Source: Paralithodes platypus
Lineage: Eukaryota; Arthropoda; Malacostraca; Decapoda; Lithodidae
Length of the DNA stretch: 64,000 nucleotides
Direction of reading: 5' to 3'
Assembly (NCBI GenBank): GCA_032716605.1
Contig: JAVRFV010002373.1
Coordinates: forward strand, 628,052 to 692,051
Both the position numbers and the translations under genes were made by a program. Below, piece by piece: positions 54,635-63,988 of the stretch. Under the pieces are notes generated by a model. That model was given only the letters and a program-made list of their open reading frames with translations, searched no databases and had not been told where the DNA came from. Positions within the stretch are counted from its first letter, which is position 1. Every line of letters starts with the position of its first letter.

Positions 54635-54848
54635 TTTGCATGTGAGCCTATAGGCTATGTATCTAAATGTTACGTTACAAAAACAACGGCCAAATAATAA
54701 TCTAACTAAGAGACGCCAACCGGCGGACTTCTATGTTATGGAGAAAAAATAGTAAATAGCAATACCTACTAATAGATCATAATTATTGAACAAGAAAAAA
54801 TGTTAGGTCAGGTCATATGTCACAGGAAGTCCGAAACGGAAAAGAAAA

Positions 54849-55550
54849 TTACTGGGGAAAGATGATGGGTGGGAAGCAGGACTTAGGCAGGCGCAACGAT
54901 ACAACCCCGGCGTCCCTCTCTAGCCAACGCTTCGTTAGCCCTACAATCTTGTCATACAGGACTTGATTGGTGTCTAAGTCGAGGTGGACACCATCCTGGT
55001 CGAGGTCTCGGATGCTGAGTGTGAGAGAAACAAAGCGGTGCTTCGTTTCTATTAACCGACACCTCAGGGCGCGGTTAACAGAATTTTTTATAGCTTGATA
55101 ATCCGCCGCTGAGAACCCTCGGACTCTCGTCCGGCTCTCAATTGCCACGATCTTGCAGCTCCCTCCGGACTCACGCTCCAGATCCAGCGCCACCTCTTTG
55201 ATTGCGTCAGCTAACTCGCAGGGTACTGTACCGGGGCGTATATCATTGCCGCCTATAAACAAAAAGATCATATGCGGCCTAAACCGAACCACTTGCCCCC
55301 ACTTGGGGGAGGCTTTCAGGGTGTCAACGGTTGCTCCCGGTACCCCGAAGTAGGTCAGCCTGAAAGTTCTTTCCCCCTCCGACGCCCGATACGACTCAGT
55401 ACCTCCGACAGCTGCCCTTAGCCTAGTTGCATATGAATGCCCTACTATGGCTATTCGCTGAGGTACCGGCGCCTGAGGTACAGGGAGATAGCCAAGCCCC
55501 ACCCCTCCGGGGTCCTTGCTCCTGCATCCCTGGGCTAATCCCTTGCTCAT
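54849..55550 (-). CDS. SGNH/GDSL hydrolase-like ORF in BEL/Pao leader
   Basis: An intact 233-codon frame with ATG at 55550. All four SGNH blocks can be seen: IAIVGHSY with Ser39 (block I), FGVPGATV with Gly72 (block II), LFIGGND with Asn102 (block III) and DQDGVHL with Asp186 and His189 (block V). The usual GDS is GHS here. Such enzymes are esterases/lipases. SGNH domains are also known in some retroelements (for example Ngaro-type and CR1-type ORF1 proteins), but I do not know of one placed between PBS and gag of a BEL/Pao element. The frame lies 34 bp after the PBS candidate and 214 bp before gag, on the same strand, so it seems part of the element. Independent insertion is possible. No signal peptide is apparent. 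Confidence 0.7.
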   Translation of the reverse strand: MSKGLAQGCRSKDPGGVGLGYLPVPQAPVPQRIAIVGHSYATRLRAAVGGTESYRASEGERTFRLTYFGVPGATVDTLKASPKWGQVVRFRPHMIFLFIGGNDIRPGTVPCELADAIKEVALDLERESGGSCKIVAIESRTRVRGFSAADYQAIKNSVNRALRCRLIETKHRFVSLTLSIRDLDQDGVHLDLDTNQVLYDKIVGLTKRWLERDAGVVSLRLPKSCFPPIIFPQ

Positions 55551-55583
55551 TGCCTAAGAAAAATCCCCTACTGGTAGCTAAAT

Positions 55584-55600
55584 CCCGGGTCTGGGCACCA
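55584..55600 (-). promoter_or_regulatory. Primer-binding site of the BEL/Pao element
   Basis: The plus strand reads CCCGGGTCTGGGCACCA, which looks like a tRNA 3' end with CCA. The minus-strand PBS would be TGGTGCCCAGACCCGGG, one base inside the LTR. Confidence 0.65.
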
Positions 55601-55601
55601 A

Positions 55602-56290
55602 TGTGGTAAACTATCAATGGAAGTTAAATATTACTAAGCTATACTGAATCAAATAAAATCAATCTAAATGAAAACTACTCTATATCTAAATTGAATTCAA
55701 TCTGAAACAAGCTAATTTATATCCAAAGGTCTCACATAATAAATGTATATATAGGGTAAGGTTATAAGGGTTAATATTAGCCAGGAATTAACTCACCAAT
55801 AGTTCCACGTGGTAATGAGGCAAGGGAGAACGTTTTACCCAATATGGTGGTGGACAATGGGGAACGAGACTTCGGTCCCAAGACTCGAGTCAAGTTAAAG
55901 AAAGAATAAATGATTACATGGGAATGGACATGAATAATATGCTTATCTATCAGTCAGTCATGATGTCGATTACAGGCACAAAAGCTCGATCAACTGAGGG
56001 CGGAAAAATTAGATGTTGACTGGTTGGTGTTCGTGAAGGCTCTGGCGTACCTCAAAAGCACACCTTGCTGCCTTGGCAAACCGCCAGGAGCCCAAATTAT
56101 CGTACCGCATTTAGGTTGCTCTATACGATAAATTATATTAATATATACGAAAAATTATATATACTACATAAGACCATGGCAATATTGCTTAATAGCATAT
56201 TAGGCCTTTTATAACTTAACTTATTTACAATCTTATAATATACGATCTACTCGTCCTACGTCGTTCTGTAGGAGAGATCATGACGTCACA
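55602..56290 (-). repeat. Candidate 5' LTR of the BEL/Pao element
   Basis: A plus-strand stretch TGTGGTAAAC...TGACGTCACA with TG..CA and inverted TGTG/CACA termini is placed directly beyond the PBS. No second LTR is in the window, so the outer end at 56290 rests only on the CACA end motif. Confidence 0.5.
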
Positions 56291-56494
56291 GAGACATAAG
56301 AGATCACAAAAGAGTCATATTCTATCGTATTTATACGATAATGGCGGCCATTTTGGAAAATGGCCGCCAAAGCTGACCAAGGCACAATCTCGAGTGGCTC
56401 CATATCTAGAATTGTTCGGAATACATTTTTCTACATGTGTACCAATTTTGGTGCTTTTATGAAAAAATTAACAATTGGTTTGCTATGCTGCCTT

Positions 56495-56893
56495 ACTATT
56501 ATTCTGAGGTATATTTTCGTGCTAACATTAGCGAGTTGCAAGCAGGGCATTGTCATCACTGTTAGCAAGCGAGTGCAAGAGAGAGAGAGAGAGAGAGTAT
56601 CGATCGACAGTGTCTCTCCAACCTTGGGGGAAATTGGCGGGAAAGGAGGTTGCCTCACCCATACATTATCTAACTCCCGCCCTGTATCACCGATTTTGAC
56701 CATCCAAACGCTGTTTTCACTTGTTTTATTGTTGTAACAGGTTAATACCTTTATAATCAACCTATAATAGGCGCATATGGATAAGTATTAATGCTATTTA
56801 TGGTAAAATAACTATGTTAGTGATGGGAACAGCTCAAATACATGCGCACAGGCAGAGGTGTCTAATTACCCCCATGCGCACTTCTGAGGTTAA
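56495..56893 (+). mobile_element. TTAA MITE, family A copy 3 (partial)
   Basis: Matches 2760-3161 including TTCTGAGGTATATTTTCGTG, the (GA)n run, 'tatcgatcgaca' and the GCGCACTTCTGAGGTTAA end (TTAA 56890-56893). The left part of the family A sequence is missing. Upstream (56281-56490) are palindromes TATCGTATTTATACGATA and GGCGGCCATTTT/AAAATGGCCGCC. Confidence 0.8.
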
Positions 56894-57660
56894 GGGTCGC
56901 TCTACTGGTGATCTTCTTTCATATCTTACTAACTCTTGGTCATCCAACTTTCGGGACTTCGGTGAGACTTTTTCTATTGCACTAGACATATCGAAAGCCT
57001 TCGATAGAGTCTGGCATAAATCTTTAATTTCTAAACTACCCTCCTTCGGTTTCTATCCCTCCATCTGTGCCTTTGTCTCTAATTTCTTTTCCGGCCGTTC
57101 CATAGCCGCGGTTGTGGACGGCCATTGTTCACTTCCTCACCCTATAAACTCCGGTGTTCCTCAGGGCTCTGTCCTATCTCCTATTCTCTTTCTAATTTTT
57201 ATAAATGATCTCCTTAACTGTACCTTAATTCCCATCCATTCATACGCAGACGACTCAACCTTACACTACTCCATTAGTTTTTCAGAACGTCCTAGCCAGT
57301 AATCCCTCAACGACAAAAGTAATGAAGCCATAGAACTCTTAAACTCTGATCTAAATACTATTTCCAATTGGGGCAGACAAAACCTTGTTAACTTTAATGC
57401 TTCCAAAACCCAATTTCTCCATCTATCTACCCGTCAGGATCTCCCAGCGGACTATCCCTTATTCTTCAACAATACAAAAATCAACTCTTCATCTTCTCTC
57501 AATATTCTTGGTGTCTCTTTTTTCTTCTGCTCTCATTTGGAAGGACCATATTACCAGTCTTGCTAAGGCAGCCTCCCAGAAGCTGGGGGTGCTCAACCGC
57601 CTTAGGGGGTTCTTTTCCCCTGCACAGCTTCTTGCTCTACATACATACATACATAAAATT
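56894..57660 (+). pseudogene. LINE-I reverse transcriptase fragment
   Basis: The plus-strand sense reads GRSTGDLLSYLTNSW, the catalytic IALDISKAFDRVWH, INSGVPQGSVLSPILF and the catalytic SYADDSTLHYS, to a stop near 57300. It continues, with frameshifts, through LNSDLNTISNWG, NASKTQFLHL, LNILGVSF and AASQKLGVLNRLRGFFSP to about 57645. It begins at the MITE end and stops at a TACATACATA run, so both ends are truncated. The motif set is Jockey/RTE-unrelated CR1- or I-like; clade left open. Confidence 0.8.
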
Positions 57661-57744
57661 TTAAGACTGAGTGTTCCACACATCAGTGCAGCTTCAGTCT
57701 CTTGTCCTAATGGCGGCGTTCCAGGCAACCCTGTTAAGGGCTGC

Positions 57745-59425
57745 TTAACTTGTCAAGTTCTTGGATTTGAGATCGGCGCGTATAGTCCGATCCCAGGTCT
57801 TCCTCGGTCCACCCCTTGGTGCAGCTCCCTCCACAATCACAGACCTGCATTTTTTCACCCAATTTTGTTCATCCATTCTCTCCACATGTCCATAACATCC
57901 CAGTCTACTTGTACGCATCACCTCGCTAATACTCTTTATACCTAAACGTCTCCTCAGCTCAACATTTGTTATTCTATCCTGTAGCCTGGCCTCTACATCC
58001 ATCTCACCATTCTCATCTCATTACGCTCCATTCTGTTGACATCCTCTACTTTAACGGCCCATGTTTCTGAAGCATACGTCATTGCACTTCTAACACATGA
58101 GGCATACACCTTTCCCTTCAGGGGGAGAGGCATTCTTTTCATGGTCAGGATTGGCATAAATTCTCTTAACTTCCCCCAGCCACACCTAATTCTAGCAACA
58201 GTGGCAGCCTCGGCCCCACCACCGGCAGAGATGGTATCTCCTAGGTAACAAAACTTGTTCACCAGCTCCAAAGACTCATTTACAAAATTCACAGCCACAG
58301 GATCATCACTTAACACAAGCTCGCCTTTGCACACTACGCACTCAAATTTCTCTATTTCTGACTTATCCTTCGGCAGGGGCCCCTTTATTCTACTACAGCG
58401 CTTACTCCCATGGTGTACCCAACATCGACAGATGCTACATTGAATTGAGTTAATGCCCACTCCCTTTCCACACACTGCACATGGGTATGCACCGCTCTTT
58501 TCCACATTGCCTCGTCTCAATCTACAATGCATAACCTTGGTTTTGTTAATATTGACTCTTAAACCCTTGCTCGCCATGCCCTCTCTCCACTCTCTGAATT
58601 TGGCCTCAGCATCCTGCATACTGTCAGCTATTAGGACTAAATCGTCTGCATAAAACAGTTCCAACGGGAGTCCGCCTCTAAAAACTCTAGACAGCGCCTC
58701 CAAGACCATAATAAAGAGGAGGGGGCTTAACACTGAACCCTGATGGACTCCAACAAGGACTGCGAACTCATCACTCAGTACACCCTTCACCCTCACCGAA
58801 CTTCGCGAATCCTCATACATCTTCATTATCACACGCACCAGCCACTCTTCCACACCAAGTTTCCTCATAGCCCACTGCACAACATCTCTAAGTACCCTAT
58901 CAAAGGCCTTCTCCTGGTCAACAAACACAAAGTAAAGATCCCTGCCTTTTAGTAAGTATCTTTCCTGTATCTGCCTGACTATGAAGATAGCATCGGTTGT
59001 ACCACGTCCTGGCATAAAACCAAACTGCATATCATCAATAGAGATGCTTTGCCTGATCAAACCCTCAAGGACTCTCTCACAGACCTTCATGATTTGGTCA
59101 AGCATTTTCAGGCCCCTATAATTTCCTCTATCTAGCGCATCCCCTTTCCTTTGTATATATTTACTATTACACTTTTGAGCCAATCCTCTGGGATTTTCTC
59201 ATATTTAATAATGGTGTTTATCAACTCAGTGTCTAAGTTTACACCAATCTCCCCTGAGGCTTTTATCATCTCAGCGACAATGTCGGAGCAACCTGGAGCT
59301 TTACCGTCCTTCATTTTATTGATTGCGTCGCTCACTACAGCTGGTGCTATCAAAGGAGGGGGCCCAGATATTGGTTTTTCGATACTAAGCTGTTCCTTAT
59401 CCCATTCAAACTCTACATTATTTTA
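57745..59425 (-). pseudogene. LINE-J reverse transcriptase with an internal PHD-like finger
   Basis: The start (59353-59132) reads INKMKDGKAPGCSDIVAEMI and WLKSVIVNIYKGKG. The main 396-residue frame from 59183 has NYRGLKMLDQ (21-30), QFGFMPGRGTTDA (53-65), the catalytic FVFVDQEKAFDRV (85-97), GVHQGSVLSPLLF (145-157) and the catalytic FYADDLVLIA (177-186). Between RT motifs, residues 235-285 form C-x2-C-x10-C-x2-C-x4-HH-x4-C-x18-C-x2-C, a PHD/treble-clef-like finger. RT then resumes with FVNESLELVNKFCYLGDTIS. The tail (58002-57745) has RLGCYGHVERMDEQNWVKKC. Frames are broken but all catalytic residues remain. Confidence 0.85.
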
Positions 59426-59970
59426 GCAATCGTTCATAGTGTACCTTCCATGCTTCTCTTATTTCATTTTCTGCATACACAATCTTCCCATTATCATCTC
59501 TAACACACTGTTCACCTATAATATCCCTACTGTCATCTTTAACTCGCCTAGCTAGGTTGAAGATCCCATTGGGATTGTCAGTGTTACACACTTGTTCGAG
59601 GACCAGGTCCTTAATGCGATTTTTAGCATTGTAAATAACTCTTTTGGCAGTTCGTTTAGCTGCCTGGTATTCCTCCCTGCTGCCTCCTTTCTTCCATGCT
59701 TTGAAGCATCTCCTTTTCTCTTTCACAGCATGTTCTACCTCATCGTTCCACCACCAAGAGGTCTTATTCCTGGGGTGACCCTTTGTTTTCCCACAGACTT
59801 TGTCAGTGGCAGCGATAAGGCTATGCTTAAGAAAGTTCCATTGGCTATTTACATCGTTAGGCCTAGCTTCCTTATTTCTATTCATTTCCTCCAGTTCATT
59901 ATGAAACCTATCCCTAACTTCCTTGTCCTTCAGCAGCCACACTTTCCTTTTGGACAGATAGATGGGTAGA
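59418..59970 (-). pseudogene. LINE-J endonuclease-RT linker
   Basis: Minus-strand residues KTSWWWNDEVEHAVKEKRR, CFKAWKKGGSREEYQAAKRT, AKNRIKDLVLEQV and AWKVHYERLLK are the typical helical linker between endonuclease and RT of this LINE type. The frame continues into the microsatellite upstream, so the true upstream domain is missing. Confidence 0.8.
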
Positions 59971-60025
59971 TAGATAGACAGATAAATAGATATATAAGTA
60001 AAGAGAGAGAGAGAGAGAGAGAGAA
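59955..60025. repeat. (TAGA)n and (GA)n microsatellites
   Basis: TAGA/CAGA units at about 59955-59995 and (GA)n at 60003-60024, at the truncated 5' end of LINE-J. Confidence 0.9.
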
Positions 60026-60214
60026 CATTGCAGCGAGTGGAAAGAGATTGAAGAGAGTTATTAAGAGGAGGGGAGTTGATGAGACGCAATGCTTTTGACT
60101 ACCCCTTTCGAAAAGTACAATATTGGTGCAGTTTCCCCCAACCTAGATAGACTCTGAATCTATAGTAACAGAAATCGACTAACCTTCCCCATATTAGTGC
60201 CATTGATCAACTAG

Positions 60215-60590
60215 GATGCACACACACATTTTCCTGGCGAGCGACAGCGAGCAGGTAATTTAAGAGGAACCGGCTTTTGGCCGGGAAATTTTTCTTCCGA
60301 AAAATTTACAAATTTATCTTGAAAGGAGGTCAAGGGCGTGTAATTTCAAGCTTGATGGAAGTCTAGGAAAAACACTAAAAACCTGCCCTTAAGAAGGATG
60401 TGTGGTAGTAAAAAAGGGTTAAGTAAGATCATTCGCAGCCTGTTAATTGTTGTAGGCCCTTTGGAAACTGAATAAAATCGTTTAATAGTAGCCCGAATAA
60501 GGCTAAAAGGACGGTACCGGTAAAGAAGGGGTTAACTACTACCACAGATCCTTCCTAAGCTGTATAATATCGTCAAAATATAGCACACGT
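60215..60590. repeat. Foldback arm fragment and small TTAA element
   Basis: 60215-60400 is another arm of the foldback family ('tggcgagcgacagcgag', 'ggcttttggccggg', 'aagcttgatggaagtctag'). It is followed by a TTAA-bounded block (TTAA 60419-60422 and 60532-60535) whose right end inverted is TTAACCCCTTCTTTACCGG, like the MITE at 28033. Core motifs lie at 60455-60493 and 60548-60584. Confidence 0.6.
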
Positions 60591-60607
60591 CGCTGGTTCT
60601 CAAAGGG

Positions 60608-61983
60608 TTAAGGGGAGATTTTCACTTGAGGGATTTTTTTTTCTTCACCCCTTTCTCCCTCGTCTTTAGCCACATTGCTTTTGAGATTTTAAGATGTTCG
60701 CCCCATTGGTTTGGTGATTTTAAGAAGTTTCGCCCCATTTCTGTCAATTTTAAGACCTTTCGTGCCATTTAGGTGTCGATTTTTTCCTGGCGAGCGATAG
60801 CGAGCCTGTAATTTAAGAGGAATCGGCCTTTGGCCGGGACATTTTTCTACCGAAAAATGTAAAAATTTGTCTTGAAAGGGGGTCTAGGGGGTGTAATTTT
60901 AAGCTTGATGGAATTCTAGGGAACGAACTAAAAACCTGCCCTTAAGAATACTACCCAAAGCCTCAGGATATTATGAGAAAACACTTGCTCATCCAAAATT
61001 GCCGGAAAAAGCGCTCGTGTGACACTGGCTGTATATCTATATCAAATTATCTAATATTAACCCTTTCAAGCTCCAATACGCATCTTTGTTTTGTTTTCTG
61101 GCAATTATTGGACGATTTTATTCAGATTAGGAAGGGTATATGGAAGTCAAGAGGGTTGATTGAGCGAGTCTTTACCCTTTTAAGGGGGGTGACCTGCTTT
61201 TTGTTATTTCTGTCCTTTTCTCTCTTTCTCTGGCTTGTATCCATTCGGCCCCATTCAGCCTACTATTTTAAGACGTTTATCCCTATCTAGGTGTCGATTT
61301 CTTCCTGGCGAGCGACAGCGAGCCAGCATTATATGAAGAAATCAGGCTTCGCCGGAGACATTTTTAACCTGCTGTCAAACAAAAATAAAAAATATGCTGG
61401 CTCGCTACCGCTCACCAGTAAAAAAGTGACACCTGGATGGGGATAAACGTCTGAAAACAGTAGGCTGAATGGGGCCAAATGGATACAAGCCAGAGAAAGA
61501 TAGAAAAGGACAGAACAAAAACAGGTCACCCCCCCTACCCACATATCCTTCCTAAGCTGCATAAAATCGTCTAATGATAGCCAAAATATACTACTAAAAC
61601 GCATCAGAGCTTCAAATGGTTAAGGGGCGATGCGCGTATTTATTTGCTTGTTAATATTTATTATTTTTTTTTTTCCTTCCTAGACTTCCATCAACTTGCA
61701 AAAAACACCCCCTAGACCCCACTTCAAAATACATCTGTACATTTTTCGGTATAAAAATGTCCCAGCCGAAGGCCGGTTACTCTTAAGATTACAGGCTCGC
61801 TATCGCTCGCCAGGAAAAAATCGACATCGAAATGGCACGAAAGGTCTTAAAATTGACAAAGAAATGGGGCGTAAAGTCTTAAAATTGCCAAAATAATCGA
61901 CAGAAAAGCTTAAAATCTAAAACACAATGGGGCTAAACACGAGGGAGAAGGTGGCCAGAAAAAAACATTCCATCTCCCCTTAA
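60608..61983. mobile_element. Large foldback element between TTAA sites
   Basis: TTAA at 60608-60611 and 61980-61983. The two ends (TTAAGGGGAGATTTT.. and ..CATCTCCCCTTAA) continue as inverted arms of about 330 bp, with shared blocks 'gccccattg', 'gacctttcgtgcc', 'ggcgagcgatagcgagcc' and 'ccgaaaaatgtaaaaattt'. Another foldback is nested in the centre at 61057-61623. No ORF is supported. Confidence 0.85.
61057..61623. mobile_element. Nested foldback MITE between TTAA sites
   Basis: TTAACCCTTTCAAGCTCC at the left and, inverted, TTAACCATTTGAAGCTC at the right (TTAA 61057-61060, 61620-61623). Arms of ~240 bp are inverted copies, each with the recurrent core motif (61101-61137, 61545-61582), a 'cttgtatccatt-ggcccc' block and 'gcgagcgacagcgagcc' next to the loop. 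Confidence 0.85.
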
Positions 61984-62284
61984 TTATAGAGTGAGGGCTG
62001 GTCCTATCCAGAGTGAGGTTTGGCATCCTCTACCCAACCTTAGCTGTTTCTGTCTGTCTCTCTGCCTGTCCTACTTTTCCTACTTCGGGGGCGGGAGGCT
62101 AGGAATCCTCTTCCCCTTAGTAAAATTTCACCTACTAGACGAGACAGAGAAAGGGGCGAGGGCATGCGAAAGTGGCCCCGAACCATAAAAATTGGAACTT
62201 TTAAAGTTGTTTCTGTTCGGGCTCTGTCTCGAGTCGGCCACCCTCCGCTATGGGGTATGTGCCTGAGTATATACATGGTTCCAT
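61984..62284. other. Non-coding stretch
   Basis: No gene seen. The phrase 'tatggggtatgtgcctgagta' at 62251 also occurs near 44408. Confidence 0.4.
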
Positions 62285-62505
62285 GTCAGTTGAACCAGTG
62301 CCACTTTAACCAGTGCTAACTCAACCAGTGGCCACTTCAACCAGTGACCATTTCAACCAGTGACCATTTTAACCAGTAACCTAACCTAACCTAAGCTACT
62401 GGTTAAAATGGTCACTGGTTGAAATGGTCACTGGTTGAAGTGGCCACTGGTTGAGTTAGCACTGGTTAAAGTGGCACTGGTTGAAGTGGCACTGGTTCAA
62501 CTGAC
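62285..62505. repeat. Palindromic minisatellite (hairpin)
   Basis: The left arm (62285-62378) is made of ~16-bp units of the type AACCAGTGGCCACTTC with variable middles. The right arm (62397-62505) is its near-perfect inverse with one extra unit. The loop is CCTAACCTAACCTAAGC. No gene is present. Confidence 0.95.
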
Positions 62506-63431
62506 CTGTCACCGTACGGTATACATCCTTTGAGCAGTCCCCCCTCCCCCAGTCCCAAGTCCCCCGTCCCCAGTCCCCAGTCCCCTCTCCCCGTACTACT
62601 ACCACCGACACGCCCCCTCCAGGGCCCTCCTCCTCCTCTGACCCTTCAGTTGGTGGTCGGACGCGATGGAGGGTAGACACATCCTGTCCCGGTGTTATCC
62701 CAGCCGACTCGGGGAGATTCGTGGATTTTCGTCCGGTTTATGGGGCGAAAGCGGAGGATACTAATGGAGAAACTCATGAATAGCATGATAATTAGCTGGT
62801 GTCTATAATCGTTAATTAATTTCGTAAGTAGTTAAGTGGTATTAGCGTAGTGCGATGTTTAATCAATGTATTATTCGCTCGTTGATATGATTCGCGAAAG
62901 TTGGTGTGAAATCTAAAAGTGCTTCTCGGGAAGCACTCAGGCATAGAAAACGTAAACATGAAGGGAAACATGAAACAGAAAACAGATCGCAAATCCTAGA
63001 AAAGCTAAGCAAGGATCGAGAAAATAAATAGAGCATAGACACAAAATATACTAGAGAAATATATACCATGGCAAAGTTTGATGGTCTACTGTAAGTTAGG
63101 TTATTGAAATATATGTAGCCCCATCAAAATACCCGCTTACCCTTACGTAAATCTATACATGCGTTAGATACAAATATATAGTGATTCAATTGGACCCCTG
63201 GAAAAACTCAAGAACCCTTAGTTCTCTCCATATATGCATTAGAAAAGAGCATAGTGATTATTCAGAAACTCCCAAAAACTCGATATGAATCACTTTATGC
63301 ATTAGATAAAAGCATAGAAAAAATAATAAAGTAGGTGTATAGTTTTCGCATTACCAAAAAGAAAAAAAATTGCATACGCAACTCTGCGACCCAGAATTCT
63401 GTAAGTAGTATTGAATCTCTTAGGTAAAATC

Positions 63432-63432
<1 letters not shown>
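62506..63432. other. Non-coding stretch, C-rich then A/T-rich
   Basis: 62535-62600 is C-rich (repeated CAGTCCCC units). The rest is A/T-rich with two related phrases at 63195-63220 and 63260-63285 ('aaaaactc..g'). No gene seen. Confidence 0.4.

Positions 63433-63487
<55 letters not shown>
63433..63487. repeat. (TA)n microsatellite
   Basis: About 27 uninterrupted TA units. The hydrophobic frames through it (repeated Tyr-Ile) are artefacts. Confidence 0.98.
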
Positions 63488-63490
<3 letters not shown>

Positions 63491-63504
63491 ATAAATGTTT
63501 TTAT

Positions 63505-63655
63505 ACTCACATCCGGACTTAACCACCGACAGTCAGAACAAGTGCCCATACTTTAATCCACTATACCACAGCGTGATAGAGGATACTTGTGTGCAGTGGA
63601 TTAAAGCATGGACACTCGTCCTGACTGTTGGTGGTTCATGTCCGCCTGGGAGTTT
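63505..63655. repeat. Inverted pair of tRNA-like SINE heads
   Basis: The right copy (63592-63650, plus) reads GTGCAGTGGATTAAAGCATG (A-box-like), then about 20 bp on TGGTGGTTCATGTCC (B-box-like). The left copy (63505-63565) is its inverse. The two face each other around a ~25-bp loop, so the transcript could fold back. Confidence 0.6.
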
Positions 63656-63952
63656 ATATATATAATTACATTTATGATCGCATTGAATCTTAACCATTGG
63701 AATATTTATCTATAATAAGGTCAGCGTAACATTATCTTGTAGCATTTTGAATATGGTGTAATTCAAATTTAGAATATATATAAGAAAGAAATAGTGACCA
63801 TAATCTGTGCCCTTCACCATTCACCTTGACCTTTGAATAACTAAAACACAAAATTTGGACAATCGTTGCATTGATCAACCGAATTTGCCAGCAAAATTTG
63901 GTGACAATATGTAACCCGTTCAGTACAGTTCTGTTAGTTTAATTTCATACTG

Positions 63953-63988
63953 GATATTAAGACAATTTTATTTAGTTTATGAAGGGCC
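63953..63988 (+). repeat. Recurrent MITE core motif at window end
   Basis: GATATTAAGACAATTTTATT then TAGTTTATGAAGGGCC is another instance of the recurrent motif, probably the start of a MITE cut by the window end. Positions 63656-63952 hold no gene. Confidence 0.5.

Larger units (their letters stand above)
57730..59970 (-). mobile_element. LINE-J, 5'-truncated retrotransposon
   Basis: Minus-strand element with linker (59418-59970), RT N-terminal part (59132-59353), RT with inserted zinc finger (57993-59183) and C-terminal tail (57745-58002). Frameshifts occur near 59415, 59150 and 58000. The endonuclease is absent; the 5' limit is a (TAGA)n/(GA)n microsatellite. Confidence 0.85.

Noticed and set aside
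63295..63549. Minus-strand frames with repeated Tyr-Ile, resembling membrane segments
   Set aside because: They translate the (TA)n microsatellite.
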